Below, piece after piece: positions 33,526 through 44,977 of a stretch of 64,000 nucleotides of DNA. Within the stretch, counting starts at the first letter, position 1; the number at the start of each line of letters is the position of its first letter. The notes beneath the pieces were generated by a model that worked only from the letters and a program-made list of their open reading frames with translations, did no database searches and was not told the origin of the DNA. The position numbers and the translations under genes were made by a program. This DNA comes from Cornus controversa (Eukaryota; Streptophyta; Magnoliopsida; Cornales; Cornaceae), in NCBI GenBank assembly GCA_026545225.1, contig CM048849.1:10217541-10281540 (forward strand), in the 5' to 3' direction.

Positions 33526-36500
33526 ATGGAGCTCTATGCTCACGACTTCAACCTCCATTCAATTCCAAAATCCGGCCGTCAAATCTCTATATTCTCACCG
33601 GACCTGCAGAGACGGAGCCTCCGGATCTCCGTCGCCGGCATCAGAATACGCGCTCTGGGCCCGCCGTCGTCGGTGGTTGCGGCGCCAGAACAACCGGGAG
33701 GGAAGATGGTGGTGGAGCTGGTGGGAGCGTTCAACGAGCTGACGGAGAGAATGAAGACGATCGCGTTGTCGACGAGCTCTTCTCACATGCTCTTCAAGTC
33801 TCTCAAGCTCTCTATCCCCATCTTGCAAACCCTGCCTCTCGCTCCTGACGGTCGTCCTCCTCTCTCCAGAGCATTGTCCGTAGCTGTAATTCTCGCCGAT
33901 CTTCAGGTACATTACAGACATCAATCACTACTCTTCCTCAAGTCGATGATCTGTACGTAATTGCTTTCTTTCACTTCCATGTTGTTTCTCGATATATATA
34001 TATATGTATATAAAATCTGTAGTAGCTTGGATTTGTAATTTCTTGTATGTGATTTGAAATAGAGTTTTATTCTACAAATGCCCTTAATCTGATTAGCTGA
34101 GGCAAATCTTATAAAGTCGATTCAGAGGGAGTGAGTTGTAAAAAGGTCTTCCCACTTCATATCAGAATCAGTAAAGCTTGGTACTTCCTTCAAAAAATTA
34201 TAGTCAAACACTAGAGTGATTGATTACTGGGTTAATTAATACAATGATCAGCTTTGAAGTACATGTGAAGGAAGCAATCACTAATTAATTTCAACATATA
34301 TAATTTTTTCCAAGAGGAGTGCCAGCGACTGTCCTTGCACAGTCGCTCCACTGATTGGTGGAAATAAATTCTAAAAATTAAATGCATTCATGTAATAAAT
34401 GTCCTACTTTTTCATCAATCAATATACCCTTTCACTTCTAAAGTATTTACACTTGTGCCATCAACAAACAAATAAAATTATAAACATAAAATATTAAAAT
34501 ATTTTTATTAATTACTTTTTTATATTGTCCTACTTTTAAATATTTTTAATAATCTATATACTTATTAGTTATTATAATCATTTCCTATATAATTTTTAAA
34601 ATTTTGTTATTATGATTAATTGAATTAAAGAACATATTTTAAAAGTATTAAAATATTTTTATTAATATTTTTTTTATATTTTTCTGCTTTTAAATATTTT
34701 TAATAATCTATATACTTATTCAATTAATCTATATACTTTATGTTTATAATTTTATTTTTATTAATATTTTTAATAATATATATGGATTGATGTTTTATTT
34801 TTAAAATATTAATATTTTATTTTTATGTTTATAATTTTATTTGTTTGTTAATGGCACAAGTGTAAATACTTTAGAAGTGAAAGGGTATATTGATTGATGA
34901 AAAAGTAGGACATTTATTACAGGAATGCATTTAATTTTTAGAATTTATTTCCACCAATCAGTGGAGCGACTGTGCAAGGACAGTCGCTTAAGCGACTGCC
35001 GCTAGCACTCCTCTTTTTCCAATGAGGAGTGTTAGAGGCAGTCGCTTAAGCGAGTGTCCTTCCACAGTCGCTTTATTCATTGGTGAAAATCAATCAGACT
35101 AATTAATGCATTTTTGTGTAATAAATGTCTTACTTTTCTATCTAATAAAATGTCTTTCTAGTTTTAAGATATTTACACTAATGCCATCAACAAACAAATA
35201 AAACTATATTGGTCATAAAATGATTCTTCAATTTTAAAAGAAAAATATATTATTTAACTAAATTAGAAATCAAGATTCATAATGTATTTTTATATACTAA
35301 TTAATGACAAAATCTTAAAAAAATATATAGAAAATGATTATAATAAGTATATGGATTAATATAAAAAATTATTATTTAATTTTTTTTTGTTTCAATAGCT
35401 TTGTTTGTTTGTTGATGGCATTAGTGTAAATATCTTAAAACTAGAAGGACATTTTGTTGGATGGAAAAGTAAGACATTTATTACACAAAAATGCATTAAT
35501 TACTCTGATTGATTTTCACCAATGAATAAAGCGACCGTGGAAGCTGCCCCTAGCACTCCTCTTTTCCAATAGCAGGCACTGACTTCGGGTTGTCATTTAA
35601 CATGTATAAAAGCGATATGGTTAGCAATATCATTGAATACTATGTTACATCGATTTTATTTTATTAGTACTTCAAAATGAGTGAAATGCTTATATTGAAT
35701 ACTATGTTACATGAAAACAATGTTTTACTTCAGAAAATAAAATATAAATATTTAGCAATATCCATGTGTCTATCTGTTTGGAGATTTGACACGTCTGACG
35801 AATGGATGCATACCCGTACCCGACACAAGAACCCGAGTCCTTGTAACATAGATTATAACAATATCATTTTTCAAATAATCCGAGCCCAACTCGATCTTGA
35901 CGAGTCTCTAACCCGTACATATCCTAATCTACCCAAGACTAACCCCATCAACCTGAGCCTACCAAAGCTTAGAAAAATATGGTCAGGTTGGGATCGCTGG
36001 ATTGGAGGTCTTTGTTGGTTGAGAAGTCTATACCGCGGGTCAGGATCTGGTTGACCTCTCAATATGCCTATGTCCAACCCACCGAGTTGCACCCCTAGTA
36101 AGTAATAATTTATAAAGAAAAGTTCAAGGGAGTGAAGCAGAATGCATCCAAAAAGAAGAAGATGAAGAAAAGGAAGGAAAAGAACTAATCAATGTGTTCC
36201 CCAATCCTACGCTGTTTCAGAAATTTACATAATTGGCATGATGCCTCTTAACTTATCTTTATTTATTATTTTACGATGTCTCACATGCTGCCAAATGTTT
36301 ATTTTTCTTGCTTTATGGATGAACTCATGCATTGTTTTCAGTACAGATCCTCCCAAAGTTCTGGTGATCTTTTGATGTACACTTTTGTTTTATAAAAGCA
36401 TCAGGAGTTGATCTTAATGCTCTGCTTCTGAACTTCCTATTTCTTTCTTCTTTTTAGGTCAAAGTAGAAGCACTCCATTGTGAGAGAAAGTTCTAAGCCA

Positions 36501-39235
36501 TCTTTAATTTTTATAGCTATTTAAGTCTGTATAGTAAATTTGACTGCAGATGGATGCTGAAGTTATTTCAGCTGGTATACTGAGAGAAGTTCTGGAGGCA
36601 GGTGCCATATCCATACATGAAGTGAGAAATCAGATAGGCACTGGTACTGCTCATTTATTGCATGAAAGCTTACGTCTGAAGGACATTCCTTCAAAAGTGG
36701 AAGTATTGGATGACGAGAGCGCTTCTGCTTTAAGGAAATTTTGCCTGACGTATTACGATGTCAGGGCTGTGATTCTCGACCTTGTTCTCAAGCTTGATAT
36801 GATGAGACATCTTGATTACCTGCCTAGGTATAAACAGCAAATGTTCTCTCTTGAGGTTATGAAGATACATGCTCCCCTGGCTCATGCTGTTGGAACTAAT
36901 TTCATATCCCTGGAGCTGGAGGATCTTTCATTCCGGTACTTGTTTCCTGATTCATATCTTTATGTAGATACATGGTTACGAAGCCATGAGACGGGAAATA
37001 AGCCTCTAACAGATGTATACAAGGAAGAGCTGCTTCAATCCTTGAAATCTGATCCCTTGTTAGTGGATATGGTTGATGATATCTCGGTCAAAGGTCGATA
37101 TAAAAGTCGTTATAGCACCATGAAAAAACTGTTGAGAGATGGCCGCAAGCCTGAGGAGGTAAATGATATCCTAGGATTGCGAGTCATATTGAAGCCTGCT
37201 TCTGGGGTAAATGAATTAGAAGTGGGTGAGAGAGCTTGCTACAGGGCACGTGAAATTGTCCTATCTTTGTGGAAAGAAATTCCGAACAGATCAAAAGATT
37301 ATATTGCCCATCCCAAAGCAAATGGCTATAAGAGTTTGCACATGGCTGTTGATGTCAGTGACAGTGGCAAAACTAGACCACAAATGGAAATACAAATACG
37401 GACCACAGAGATGGATACATTGGCGGCTGGTGGAACGGCATCCCATTCATTGTACAAGGGTGGTCTTACTGATCCAAAAGAGGTAAATACTTTGTAATTT
37501 GATTGAAATTTCATACAGGTATTCATTTTTGGCCAAAAAATTATAGCTAAAGATGAGCTATTTGTCAGTTATAAACACTAAAATCAGTTATTTGCATTAA
37601 TTGCATGTGAAATCCTGGACATATGCAATGTCCAACTATTCAATCTTTCTTTTGCATACCATGTTAGAATCACAAAAAATTTAGGATGTATTGGTCAATT
37701 TGGTTCTACATGCGTTGTGAATTGAATCTCTCATTCAGCTTTGAAGTTGATTCATTATATTGGGGTTGAGGGTTGGGAGATGATAGCCTTGTAATGAACA
37801 GATTTATTTATGAACATGTAAGGATTGGTTCAGTAACATGCTCATTCGTGACTCTTGCACTTAGCAAGCCAAGCACGAACCTGAAAGATGGATCATTTAA
37901 CAAGCCTAGCCTAGCCCTGACATGCTGAGGCTTGACTTCTTTGGGCTCACGAAGCTAGTCATCATTCCTTAATGGGCCAGCTGACAACCATGTATTGTCC
38001 TCCTGTTAGGCTATTACTTCTCCATGTATATTTCTTTTGAAACATAGTATTAGTGAAGATCTAATGGCCCTAATCTATTTATTCTCAATCTCACTTTCTT
38101 TGTAGATATATCTGCTCTAAGCCATTTTACCTATTTTCATTTCTTCTTTGATGTAACCAATCGCCCTAAAACCAGCAGATTTACTCTAAATAATTACTCC
38201 ATGATTTGTTTTGAAGATGGGGAAGGTAAACAAAAGAACCTTAACCAGAGTCTCTAGCATGTTTACTCATGTTTCTGACTTGTTATCCCATCGAATCAAG
38301 TCTTGCTTCAATTGTCGATATATTTTAATTCTGTGTTACTTTTTTCCCCTTTATTTATCTGATTGAAACTAAGCTGAGCAAACCCAAGCTTGAGCTTGTC
38401 CAATTCTGGGGGAGCTGAGCTTGGAGATTCTTGCAGTGGGCTAGTCCCAAATACCAGGCTGAAATCCAACAAACCGTAACCTGTGTCAATTTGGTTCAAT
38501 TCACTTGCAGCACTATTCATGAGCAGTTTATGACTACAGATATTCACATCTGTCAAGTGAATGAAGCTTATAATTAGACATTACATTCTGTGGCAGCTAA
38601 ACTGGATTAATTTTTTGTTATTTGTGATGCTTAGGCAAAGCGGCTCAAGGCCATTATGATGGCTGCAGTTGAACTTGCTGCATTGCGTCTCAAAGATCTT
38701 CCAACCACAAATCACAAAGGTATCGACGTTGATAATAGGGATAAAGTATTCTGCCTTCTTGACAAGAATGGAGATGGTAAGATTAGCATTGAGGAGCTTA
38801 TGGAAATTATGGAAGAGCTTGGTGCTCAAGGAGAAGATGCCCGGGAAATGATGCAGCTCCTTGATTCAAACAGTGATGGTTCTCTGAGCTCAGATGAATT
38901 TGATTTGTTCCAAAAGCAGGTAAAGGTGAAGTGAGATTAATTGTTTTTTTGTTCTCATTTTACATCCATAAATAGTGCTATAACTGTAACCTTATTGCTT
39001 TATTAAAAAGATTGGATGCTATGCACATAATAATTTTAATTTATTATTGACTCTTTCTTTTTCCTGTTAATTATGATGTTTCTTTTTGTTTCCATAGGTT
39101 GAACTGATGCGTAATCTAGACGATAGAGATGATCAATACAAGACCAAGTTGAATGAGAAGCTTCAAATGGCAGATGGCAGTGGCCTAATTCAGGTATACA
39201 GAAATGAGCTTGGAGACAGGCTTGCAACAAGTTAG
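33526..39235 (+). CDS. CRSH: Calcium-activated RelA/SpoT homologue, chloroplastic (CRSH)
   Basis: Four exons, all phase 0: 33526-33906, 36550-37482, 38635-38919, 39098-39235; 578 aa, close to the ~580 aa of known plant CRSH. It makes the alarmone (p)ppGpp from ATP and GDP/GTP in plastids when Ca2+ rises. Residues 1-~65 are rich in Ser, Arg and hydrophobics and poor in acid, fitting a transit peptide, before the conserved KMVVELVGAFNE. The region equivalent to the SpoT hydrolase lacks the His/Asp metal motif, so hydrolysis is not expected. The synthetase domain has KGRYKSRYSTMKKLL (~308) and KANGYKSLHMAV, then MEIQIRT (~405). Two EF hands follow: DKNGDGKISIEE (~481) and DSNSDGSLSSDE (~515), with calcium ligands intact. 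The ATG at 33526 is the first in the frame. Intron 1 (2643 bp) hosts two MITEs. Name by family recall; high confidence. Confidence 0.93.
34314..35013. mobile_element. Foldback Mutator-type MITE 1 in CRSH intron 1
   Basis: 700 bp with inverted arms of about 200 bp: GAGGAGTGCCAGCG at the left, CGCTAGCACTCCTC at the right. Exact 9-bp target duplication TTTTTCCAA at 34305-34313 and 35014-35022. A 9-bp duplication fits Mutator-like transposition. No transposase; the centre is AT-only sequence. Confidence 0.85.
35024..35561. mobile_element. Foldback Mutator-type MITE 2 in CRSH intron 1
   Basis: 538 bp, same family: GAGGAGTGTTAGAGG at the left, CCCTAGCACTCCTC at the right, with shared GCAGTCGCTTAAGCGA words. 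Exact 9-bp duplication TTTTCCAAT at 35015-35023 and 35562-35570. Its left duplication overlaps the right duplication of MITE 1 by 8 bases. Confidence 0.85.
35571..36549 (+). other. Rest of CRSH intron 1
   Basis: AT-rich intron DNA. The segment ending near 36100 at GTTGCACCCCTAG resembles the terminus of a hAT-like element (CTAGGGGTGCAAC inverted), but no partner end was found. An open frame at 35677-36054 has no recognisable domain. Confidence 0.35.
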
Positions 39236-41052
39236 TCTTGCTCACATCTGAGTAAAAATGTATGTGCAACAGGGTCATATAAAACAACCCTTTACATGAT
39301 GTATATATAAAGTATGTGTACTGTAGATAATTGAATTTGAGTGTAGCAAAATACATCATAAAAATGTTGTAACTAAAAAATGTACTCTGTAGATAATTGG
39401 ATCTGAAACCTTCTATTTCCTAGCCGATTGGCCTCCCTAGCTATAGGAAGGGATGGGGAGAGTAGACTTGTCTGCTACTAAATTACTCATCAAAGCAAGC
39501 TCGAAAGATTAGGCACATGCTTGTGAATCAGCTATCCCAATCACCCTAAAAAGAGTAGAAATGAGGTATTTATAGATCAAGGACAACCTTCCACAGATTA
39601 ACAAGATATGCCAGCTGACCTTTGCGCAGGAGCCTCCACCTTCCAATCAGAAGGAATCCAAGAACAACTGTACTTGTAATGATACCACTACTACAGTACT
39701 ACTGGCTGATAGATGAGCAGTGAGCTCCAAACTCTCGCAGCCCCTTTATAAAGCAACATCCAAAGCACACATCACATGATCTTTCATCTTCTGGAGACTA
39801 ACAGTATGTAACAACCCAAAAAATATAAGGTACAACTCTGGGCAACCAAATAAAAGAAAACTTTGGCAGTGAAAATGCTGCTGGCAACCAATAAAGAAAC
39901 TGTGCTATAAATTTTATCAGCGCCCTGCTTCACCAAAGCAGATCAAATTTTGAGACAACTCTATGGGAACAATAAAAGTGATTTTTTTAATTAAAACAAG
40001 TGTTTTAGAGTGCATATAAATATTTAAAGGGTAAAGTGAAAAAACTCTTGAATTATGTCCAAATTTGCAAATAACCCCAGAATTATATTTTGTGTACAAT
40101 ACTCTGAACTATCACATTTTGTTACAAAATTTCTCCATGTCTATTATGTGCCCTTTCTTATTGAATTACACTTAACTCATTTTTCTTATTAAAATAAATT
40201 ATGAAAAAAATTCATACTATTTTGATGAAAAAAATGCAATTTTTTATAGTAAAAAAGTTTAAATTGGGTATGATAATTTTTATTATAAATAGTAAAGTTT
40301 TAATAATAGGTTAATCATTTAAAAAAATGGTTAAATTTGAATTAGTTACAACTTTGTATTTTTTTGCCATGATAAATTGACACAAGTAATAAAATTAAGA
40401 TAAATAGTATAATTAATATTTAGATAAGAAAAAACATAATTTAATATAAAATGACACATTTAATTAAAATAGATAAAATTATTTTTTGTGATGAATATAT
40501 AGTTTATGATAAAGAATAATATTTCAGACAATTTTTAGCACTTTATCCTATAAAAAAATTTATAGGGAGTATAGACATAGATATAGAGCTAGATAATTAG
40601 TGTAGCTTACAACTTGAACTAAATTCGGATTTGTTCAGTTCGGGTTGGATTTGGGATTGTAAAAGAAAAGGGTTGTGTATAGAATGGGGATTTCATATTT
40701 CTCTCATCGCGGTTATGAAAAACCCTATGATCTGATTCTAATCTCTTTGTCTTAGCAGAGCAGAGAAAAGAGGGACTCTGGAATCTGAACGCTTCAACTT
40801 TATATAAAGGTGCACATCTCTCTCCTCTCGTCTTATATAATCATTGTTGCTCCTTTTATAATATAATATACTCTCTCCCCCTCAATCTCTATAAGAGTTG
40901 CAGAACAATGTATTTTCCTAGAATTATTCTCTAGGGGCTGAATTTTTCTGGTCAACCAAACAACATATCCTAAATATAATCTCATAAATCGTGTACTTAC
41001 CCAATTAAAAAAAAAAATCTAATAATCGTGGTAAAACTTTTTTGTTCCGGAG
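39236..41052. other. Intergenic DNA between CRSH and the PTF2 pseudogene
   Basis: Probable CRSH 3' UTR for the first 100-300 bases, then mixed DNA (39430-39850) that may be a decayed element, then an AT-rich stretch. No gene could be supported. Confidence 0.4.
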
Positions 41053-42366
41053 ATGGAGAGTTCTCGCCGCTGCAAGAGCTGCAGAGAGAGGACTCTAGTC
41101 TCCGACGATGTTACGGGCAATTTGGTCTGCTCATCGTGCGGTATTGTCCAAGAATTTGACAATTTCCAAGCCCATTTTGGCTGTACGTTTGTCAGAGTAG
41201 GCACCGTCGGGTCTGGCAGTGTATGTAATTACAAAGAGAAGAAGATATGCGAAGCCAAAAAGCTTATAGAAGACTTGATGTTTAAATTAGGGTTCTTGGC
41301 TTCGAGGTCAAATGAGGTTAGAATTATGGTTGAATCTATTAGTGAATGTGAATAGGTGAAAGGAGATTGGTTCCCTATATTTGTTGGTGCATGTGTTTAT
41401 GTTGTCATGCGAAAAAGATAATAAATATTTGCCAATTGTGGAGGTGGGGGCCTTGATTGGGTGTGGTGGTGTTCATGAGCTTGGTGGAATGGTTTTTCGG
41501 ATTGTTAATAATCTTTGATTGAAGTTGCCGGGCAATTTGTACTTGCTCTAGGTTTAGTGTTCTTTCGAAGGATAAGGTGGAGAGAATGCTAAAACGGGAT
41601 ATTTTTAGTGCAGTGTTCGGTGAAGTGGTTCTTGACGACAGGGCAGAGACCACTTCCAGTGGTTGCGGCAGTGTTGGTATTTGTTGCAAAATTGAATCAA
41701 GTTGATGCCCAAATTGAGGATGTGGCGAAGGAATTACATGTGACACTTGTTAGTACTGGGTTGTGATATAAAGAGCTTTTAGAGTCTTGTGAAAGTTGCA
41801 CGAGCATTGCCTTGGGGAAGGATATCACAGTTAAGAACATTGTGAAAGATGCACCACATGTGATTCAGTCTATGGAGTTGAAGTCAATGTCTAAGCGGAA
41901 CAAAAAGAAGAAGAGTTTAGAGTATGTTCGTTTTGATTTAGATGACATAGTTAGTGACATTACCAGCAAAGAAATTGAATATGGGACCGACAGTTATTGC
42001 ATACAGAATGATTGTTAGTATTATGAGGCAGGACATTCCTCAAGATGGAATATTGATGAATTGGACAAGTTCAAAATTTCACATGAATGCTTCTCCATGA
42101 TTTATTCAAAGTTCTTGGATGAGGTTCCTTGTGTCAAGTCTGTTGGAGAGAGTGGAGAGGAGAATAGAAGGAAGAGAGGGAGAAAGTATGTCCTTCGTGC
42201 GTGTACGGAGCGGTGGAAAGGACAATCAGAATTAAGCAAAAAGCTTTTCCTAAAGCAAATATTGGAGAAAGATGTAGGATTGAATGCAATAATGCCTCCA
42301 TCTTTTGTCACTGGATGCTTAGCATATCAAAGGAGGAGAGAAGAGATAAAGGCTGCTAGGCTGTGA
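41053..42366 (+). pseudogene. Pseudogene of plant TFIIB-like factor PTF2/pBRP2
   Basis: The intact ancestor is a TFIIB/BRF-family general transcription factor working with TBP and RNA polymerase. The N-terminal zinc ribbon is readable (CKSCRERTLVSDD, CSSCG, then VRVGTVGSGSV). A TAG stop at 41353 breaks the first cyclin fold, yet the frame continues after it as KGDWFPIFVGACVYVV. A frameshift near 41415 moves the text to DNKYLPIVEVGALIG, another returns it near 41620 (VKWFLTTGQRPLPVV), and stops lie near 41764 and 42016. The C-terminal part reads WKGQSELSKKLFLKQILEKD and ends with RRREEIKAARL. With at least four lesions it cannot make the full protein. No intron is visible across the coding part, so it may be a retrocopy, but no poly-A tail is clear. 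Confidence 0.75.
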
Positions 42367-42393
42367 AATGATAAAATTATCCATTTAGGCATG

Positions 42394-43891
42394 TTAGGTT
42401 GGCCCAAATTCCTATTGTGATTAGGTTTCTATCTAAGAAGCACAGAAACGGACACGGATACGACACGACACGGACACGGCGACACGGCAAATCCTAAAAA
42501 ATTAGGACACGGACACGGCGGGGATACGGCAAATAATAAATATTTATTTTTATATAATATTTGATGTCGTACTTTAAATAATTAAGAGTAATATTATTTT
42601 TCATCAACCTAACAAAGAAAAAATTCACAAATCATAAATCACAAGTACACAATTGAATCTACTCCACAACAACAATAATTATAAGAGAACGATGTCACAA
42701 AGTCATAAAACCAAATCAAAACGAGACATTAGAATAAAAACTAGTCTTATCATTTAAACATCATCATTCTAGCTTACTCCAAATTCAAATGCATCATGAG
42801 AAAGTCACATGTAAAAGATAGCAGTTGTACAGTAAGAGAAAGAAGAGTAAAAAAGAACAAATATGAAGAGATGAGATGGGCTATAGTTGAATTGTTAAAA
42901 CAACATTTCTAGACTTGTGTTTTGCTAAGAAAAAGAAAGAAAGAGGCTAAAAAAGGAGAAAAAAGCAAAAACAATTAGGGTTTTGTTAGAAAAATAATTA
43001 GGGATTAGTGAAAAATAAAGTAAAAATCCATGGAAGAGAGAAGATTCATGAAAACAAGAGGAAAAAGAGAAAAAAAAAAAAAATTGGCGTGTCCAACATG
43101 TGTCCGTGCCGTGTCCATGCCGTGTCCGCACCGTGTCTGAAAATTCAAGCCGTGTCGGAGGCGTGTCCGCGCCGTGTCCGTGCCGTGTCCGAGCCATGTC
43201 CGCGCCGTGTCCGAAAATTCAAAAAAATAAAAAAAAAGCAGACACGTTTTTTGGCGTGTCCGACACGTGTCGGGGCGTGTCCGACACGTGTCCGACACGG
43301 ATTCTTTGCCTTCTTAGGCGTGTCCGTGCTTCCTAGGTTTCTATTATAGAGTTGTATCTTATTAGGTAATTTCTTAGTAGGCAAGTTTTGATCTTAAGGA
43401 AGGAAAGTACTTAGTCTTAGGTTCTAAGGAATTGTAATTCTTGTCCACTAAGGAATTGGGTTTTGAGCTCTATAAATAGTTACTTATGTTATAGGTTGAG
43501 ACGAGTGAAAAGAAAAGAGGCAATACTCTCACTGTATTTGAGAGGTCACTCTCATTGTTTTGAGAGGGCAATTCTTGCATAGAGGTAATACTCTCATTCT
43601 TATTGAGAGGACACTTAGAGAGAGAATTCTTGTTTAGAATTTGTAATTTTCTTTTGAGTGAGATTGAGTATATAAGGGTTAAGGGTTGAGAGTTGAGCAT
43701 ATTCTTGATACAATTCTTCTACTTGTACTGTTACAATCTATATAGTGAAATCGGGCTCTCTGTGGATGTAGGCTTGTTTAGCTGAACCATGTATAATTCT
43801 TAGTGTGTTCTTGCAAATTTTTTCGTGCTTGTTTACTTATCATCACATCGTAATATTTGGTGGTTCGTGATTGGGAGCTTGTTTCTCAACA
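42394..43891 (+). mobile_element. Solo copia-like LTR interrupted by a Mutator-type element
   Basis: Starts TGTTAGGTTGGCCC and ends TTTCTCAACA, flanked by the 5-bp duplication AGGCA (42389-42393 and 43892-43896). Without the inserted 903-bp element and its duplication the LTR is about 586 bp. It shares text with the LTRs at 63268-64000, including GTAATTCTTGTCCA followed by a CTATAAATAG TATA region. No internal domain remains, so it is a solo LTR formed by LTR-LTR recombination. Confidence 0.78.
42432..43334. mobile_element. Mutator-type element rich in GGACACG repeats
   Basis: 903 bp inside the solo LTR, with the exact 9-bp duplication AGGTTTCTA at 42423-42431 and 43335-43343. Ends are related inverted repeats (AAGAAGCACAGAAACGGACAC; reverse complement of the right end AGGAAGCACGGACACG). 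Subterminal arrays of GGACACGG (left) and CCGTGTCC (right) fill ~100 bp and ~250 bp. Long open frames there are by-products of the repeat. No transposase. Confidence 0.82.
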
Positions 43892-43896
43892 AGGCA

Positions 43897-44495
43897 AATT
43901 ATGCACCATAGAAACATCGTTAGATACCATTGGTTTTCTTCAAAATAATATTTACTAAATTCTTCATTGTACTTGTATCTAGTAAGGTGAGTGCACCCCA
44001 TAGAATTCTACCTCATAGCATTGCATCTATTACAAAATCTAATTAAATAATTTATATAACAGCACATCTCATTTGTTTTACCATAATTCTTTACACATTA
44101 CTTAATGTTGACAAACATTGTAGGCCTTTTGGTTGGGATCGTCCTGATTATTGATGTTTCAGTATCACTCATAATATTATCAAGGTTCATGACATTGAAT
44201 TGGTGCTAACATGTTGTTGCTTCCACCTTAATTTGTTGTGATTCCAAAAATAAAAAGATGAATTATCAGGTTCGAATCACAGTAAAAGGACGACTTGCAA
44301 TTACTGCATGCTTCTTTGTTTGTCTTTGAGATGTCTTTGTTGTAGTCCTTATCTTACTTTTTATTATTGTTATTGCCATCAGATACTCGGGGATGATTAT
44401 TTTTTTCCTTTTAACTTCACCCTTTTATGGTCTCTGTTGCACTGAATAAGATATAGGAGCACCGGACACGAGGAGCATCAAATAGCCTGCTGCAG
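43897..44495. other. Spacer and likely 5' leader of the DUSP-like gene
   Basis: No separate gene. The bases before the ATG at 44496 read CTGCTGCAG, a possible 3' splice site, so an untranslated first exon may lie in this stretch. Confidence 0.35.
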
Positions 44496-44977
44496 ATGGC
44501 AGCACCTAATAACTCTGATATGGGATCTGACTCGAAACCTCAAGTTATATACCGCTGTAAGAAATGTCGAAGAATTGTTGCTTCAGAGGAGCACCTAGTT
44601 CCCCATGATCGTGGGGATGGACAAAAATGCTTTAGATGGAGAAAAAGAAGCAGTGATCCCCGCGAAATGGATAATTATCCACCCGAATGCTCCTCCATAT
44701 TTGTAGAGCCCATGAAGTGGATGGAAGCAGGTGAGTCAAAGCCCTAACCATCATACTTCCATTTTCCACTATGTTTTTGTTATTTGAAAAATGCTTATGT
44801 AATTTGTGATATGAATTGACAGTACAAGAAGGCTGTGTGGGAGATAAGCTTCAGTGCATGGGGTGCAAAGCCCGCTTGGGTTCCTTCAATTGGGCGGGTA
44901 TGCAATGCAACTGTGGAGCTTGGGTTAATCCTGCATTTCAGCTGCACAAAAGTCGAATAGACGAATGCAACATATGA
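44496..44977 (+). CDS. DUSP12-type zinc-domain protein, phosphatase domain absent
   Basis: Two exons, 44496-44730 and 44823-44977, intron GT-AG in phase 1, 129 aa. It resembles the plant small proteins annotated 'dual specificity protein phosphatase-like' (type At4g18593), which keep only the C-terminal zinc-binding domain of DUSP12/Yvh1. The first half has YRCKKCRRIV and a following histidine (LVPHD). The second half has CVGDKLQCMGCKARLGSFNW, then QCNCGAWVNPAFQ. No HCxxGxxR phosphatase motif is present, so no phosphatase activity is expected. In Yvh1 the zinc domain acts in 60S ribosome maturation; whether that holds here is inference. The start is the first ATG after a possible splice acceptor. 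It runs tail-to-tail towards the CIPK gene, 876 bp away. Confidence 0.85.

Noticed and set aside
33595..33924. Minus-strand frame opposite CRSH exon 1
   Set aside because: Antisense shadow of the GC-rich first exon.
35677..36054. 125-residue frame in CRSH intron 1
   Set aside because: No domain; lies in intron DNA ending in a hAT-like terminus.
43008..43384. Overlapping open frames on both strands of the GGACACG-type element
   Set aside because: They arise from the short GTGTCCG repeat (a Cys/Pro/Arg or Thr/Arg/His pattern); not proteins.
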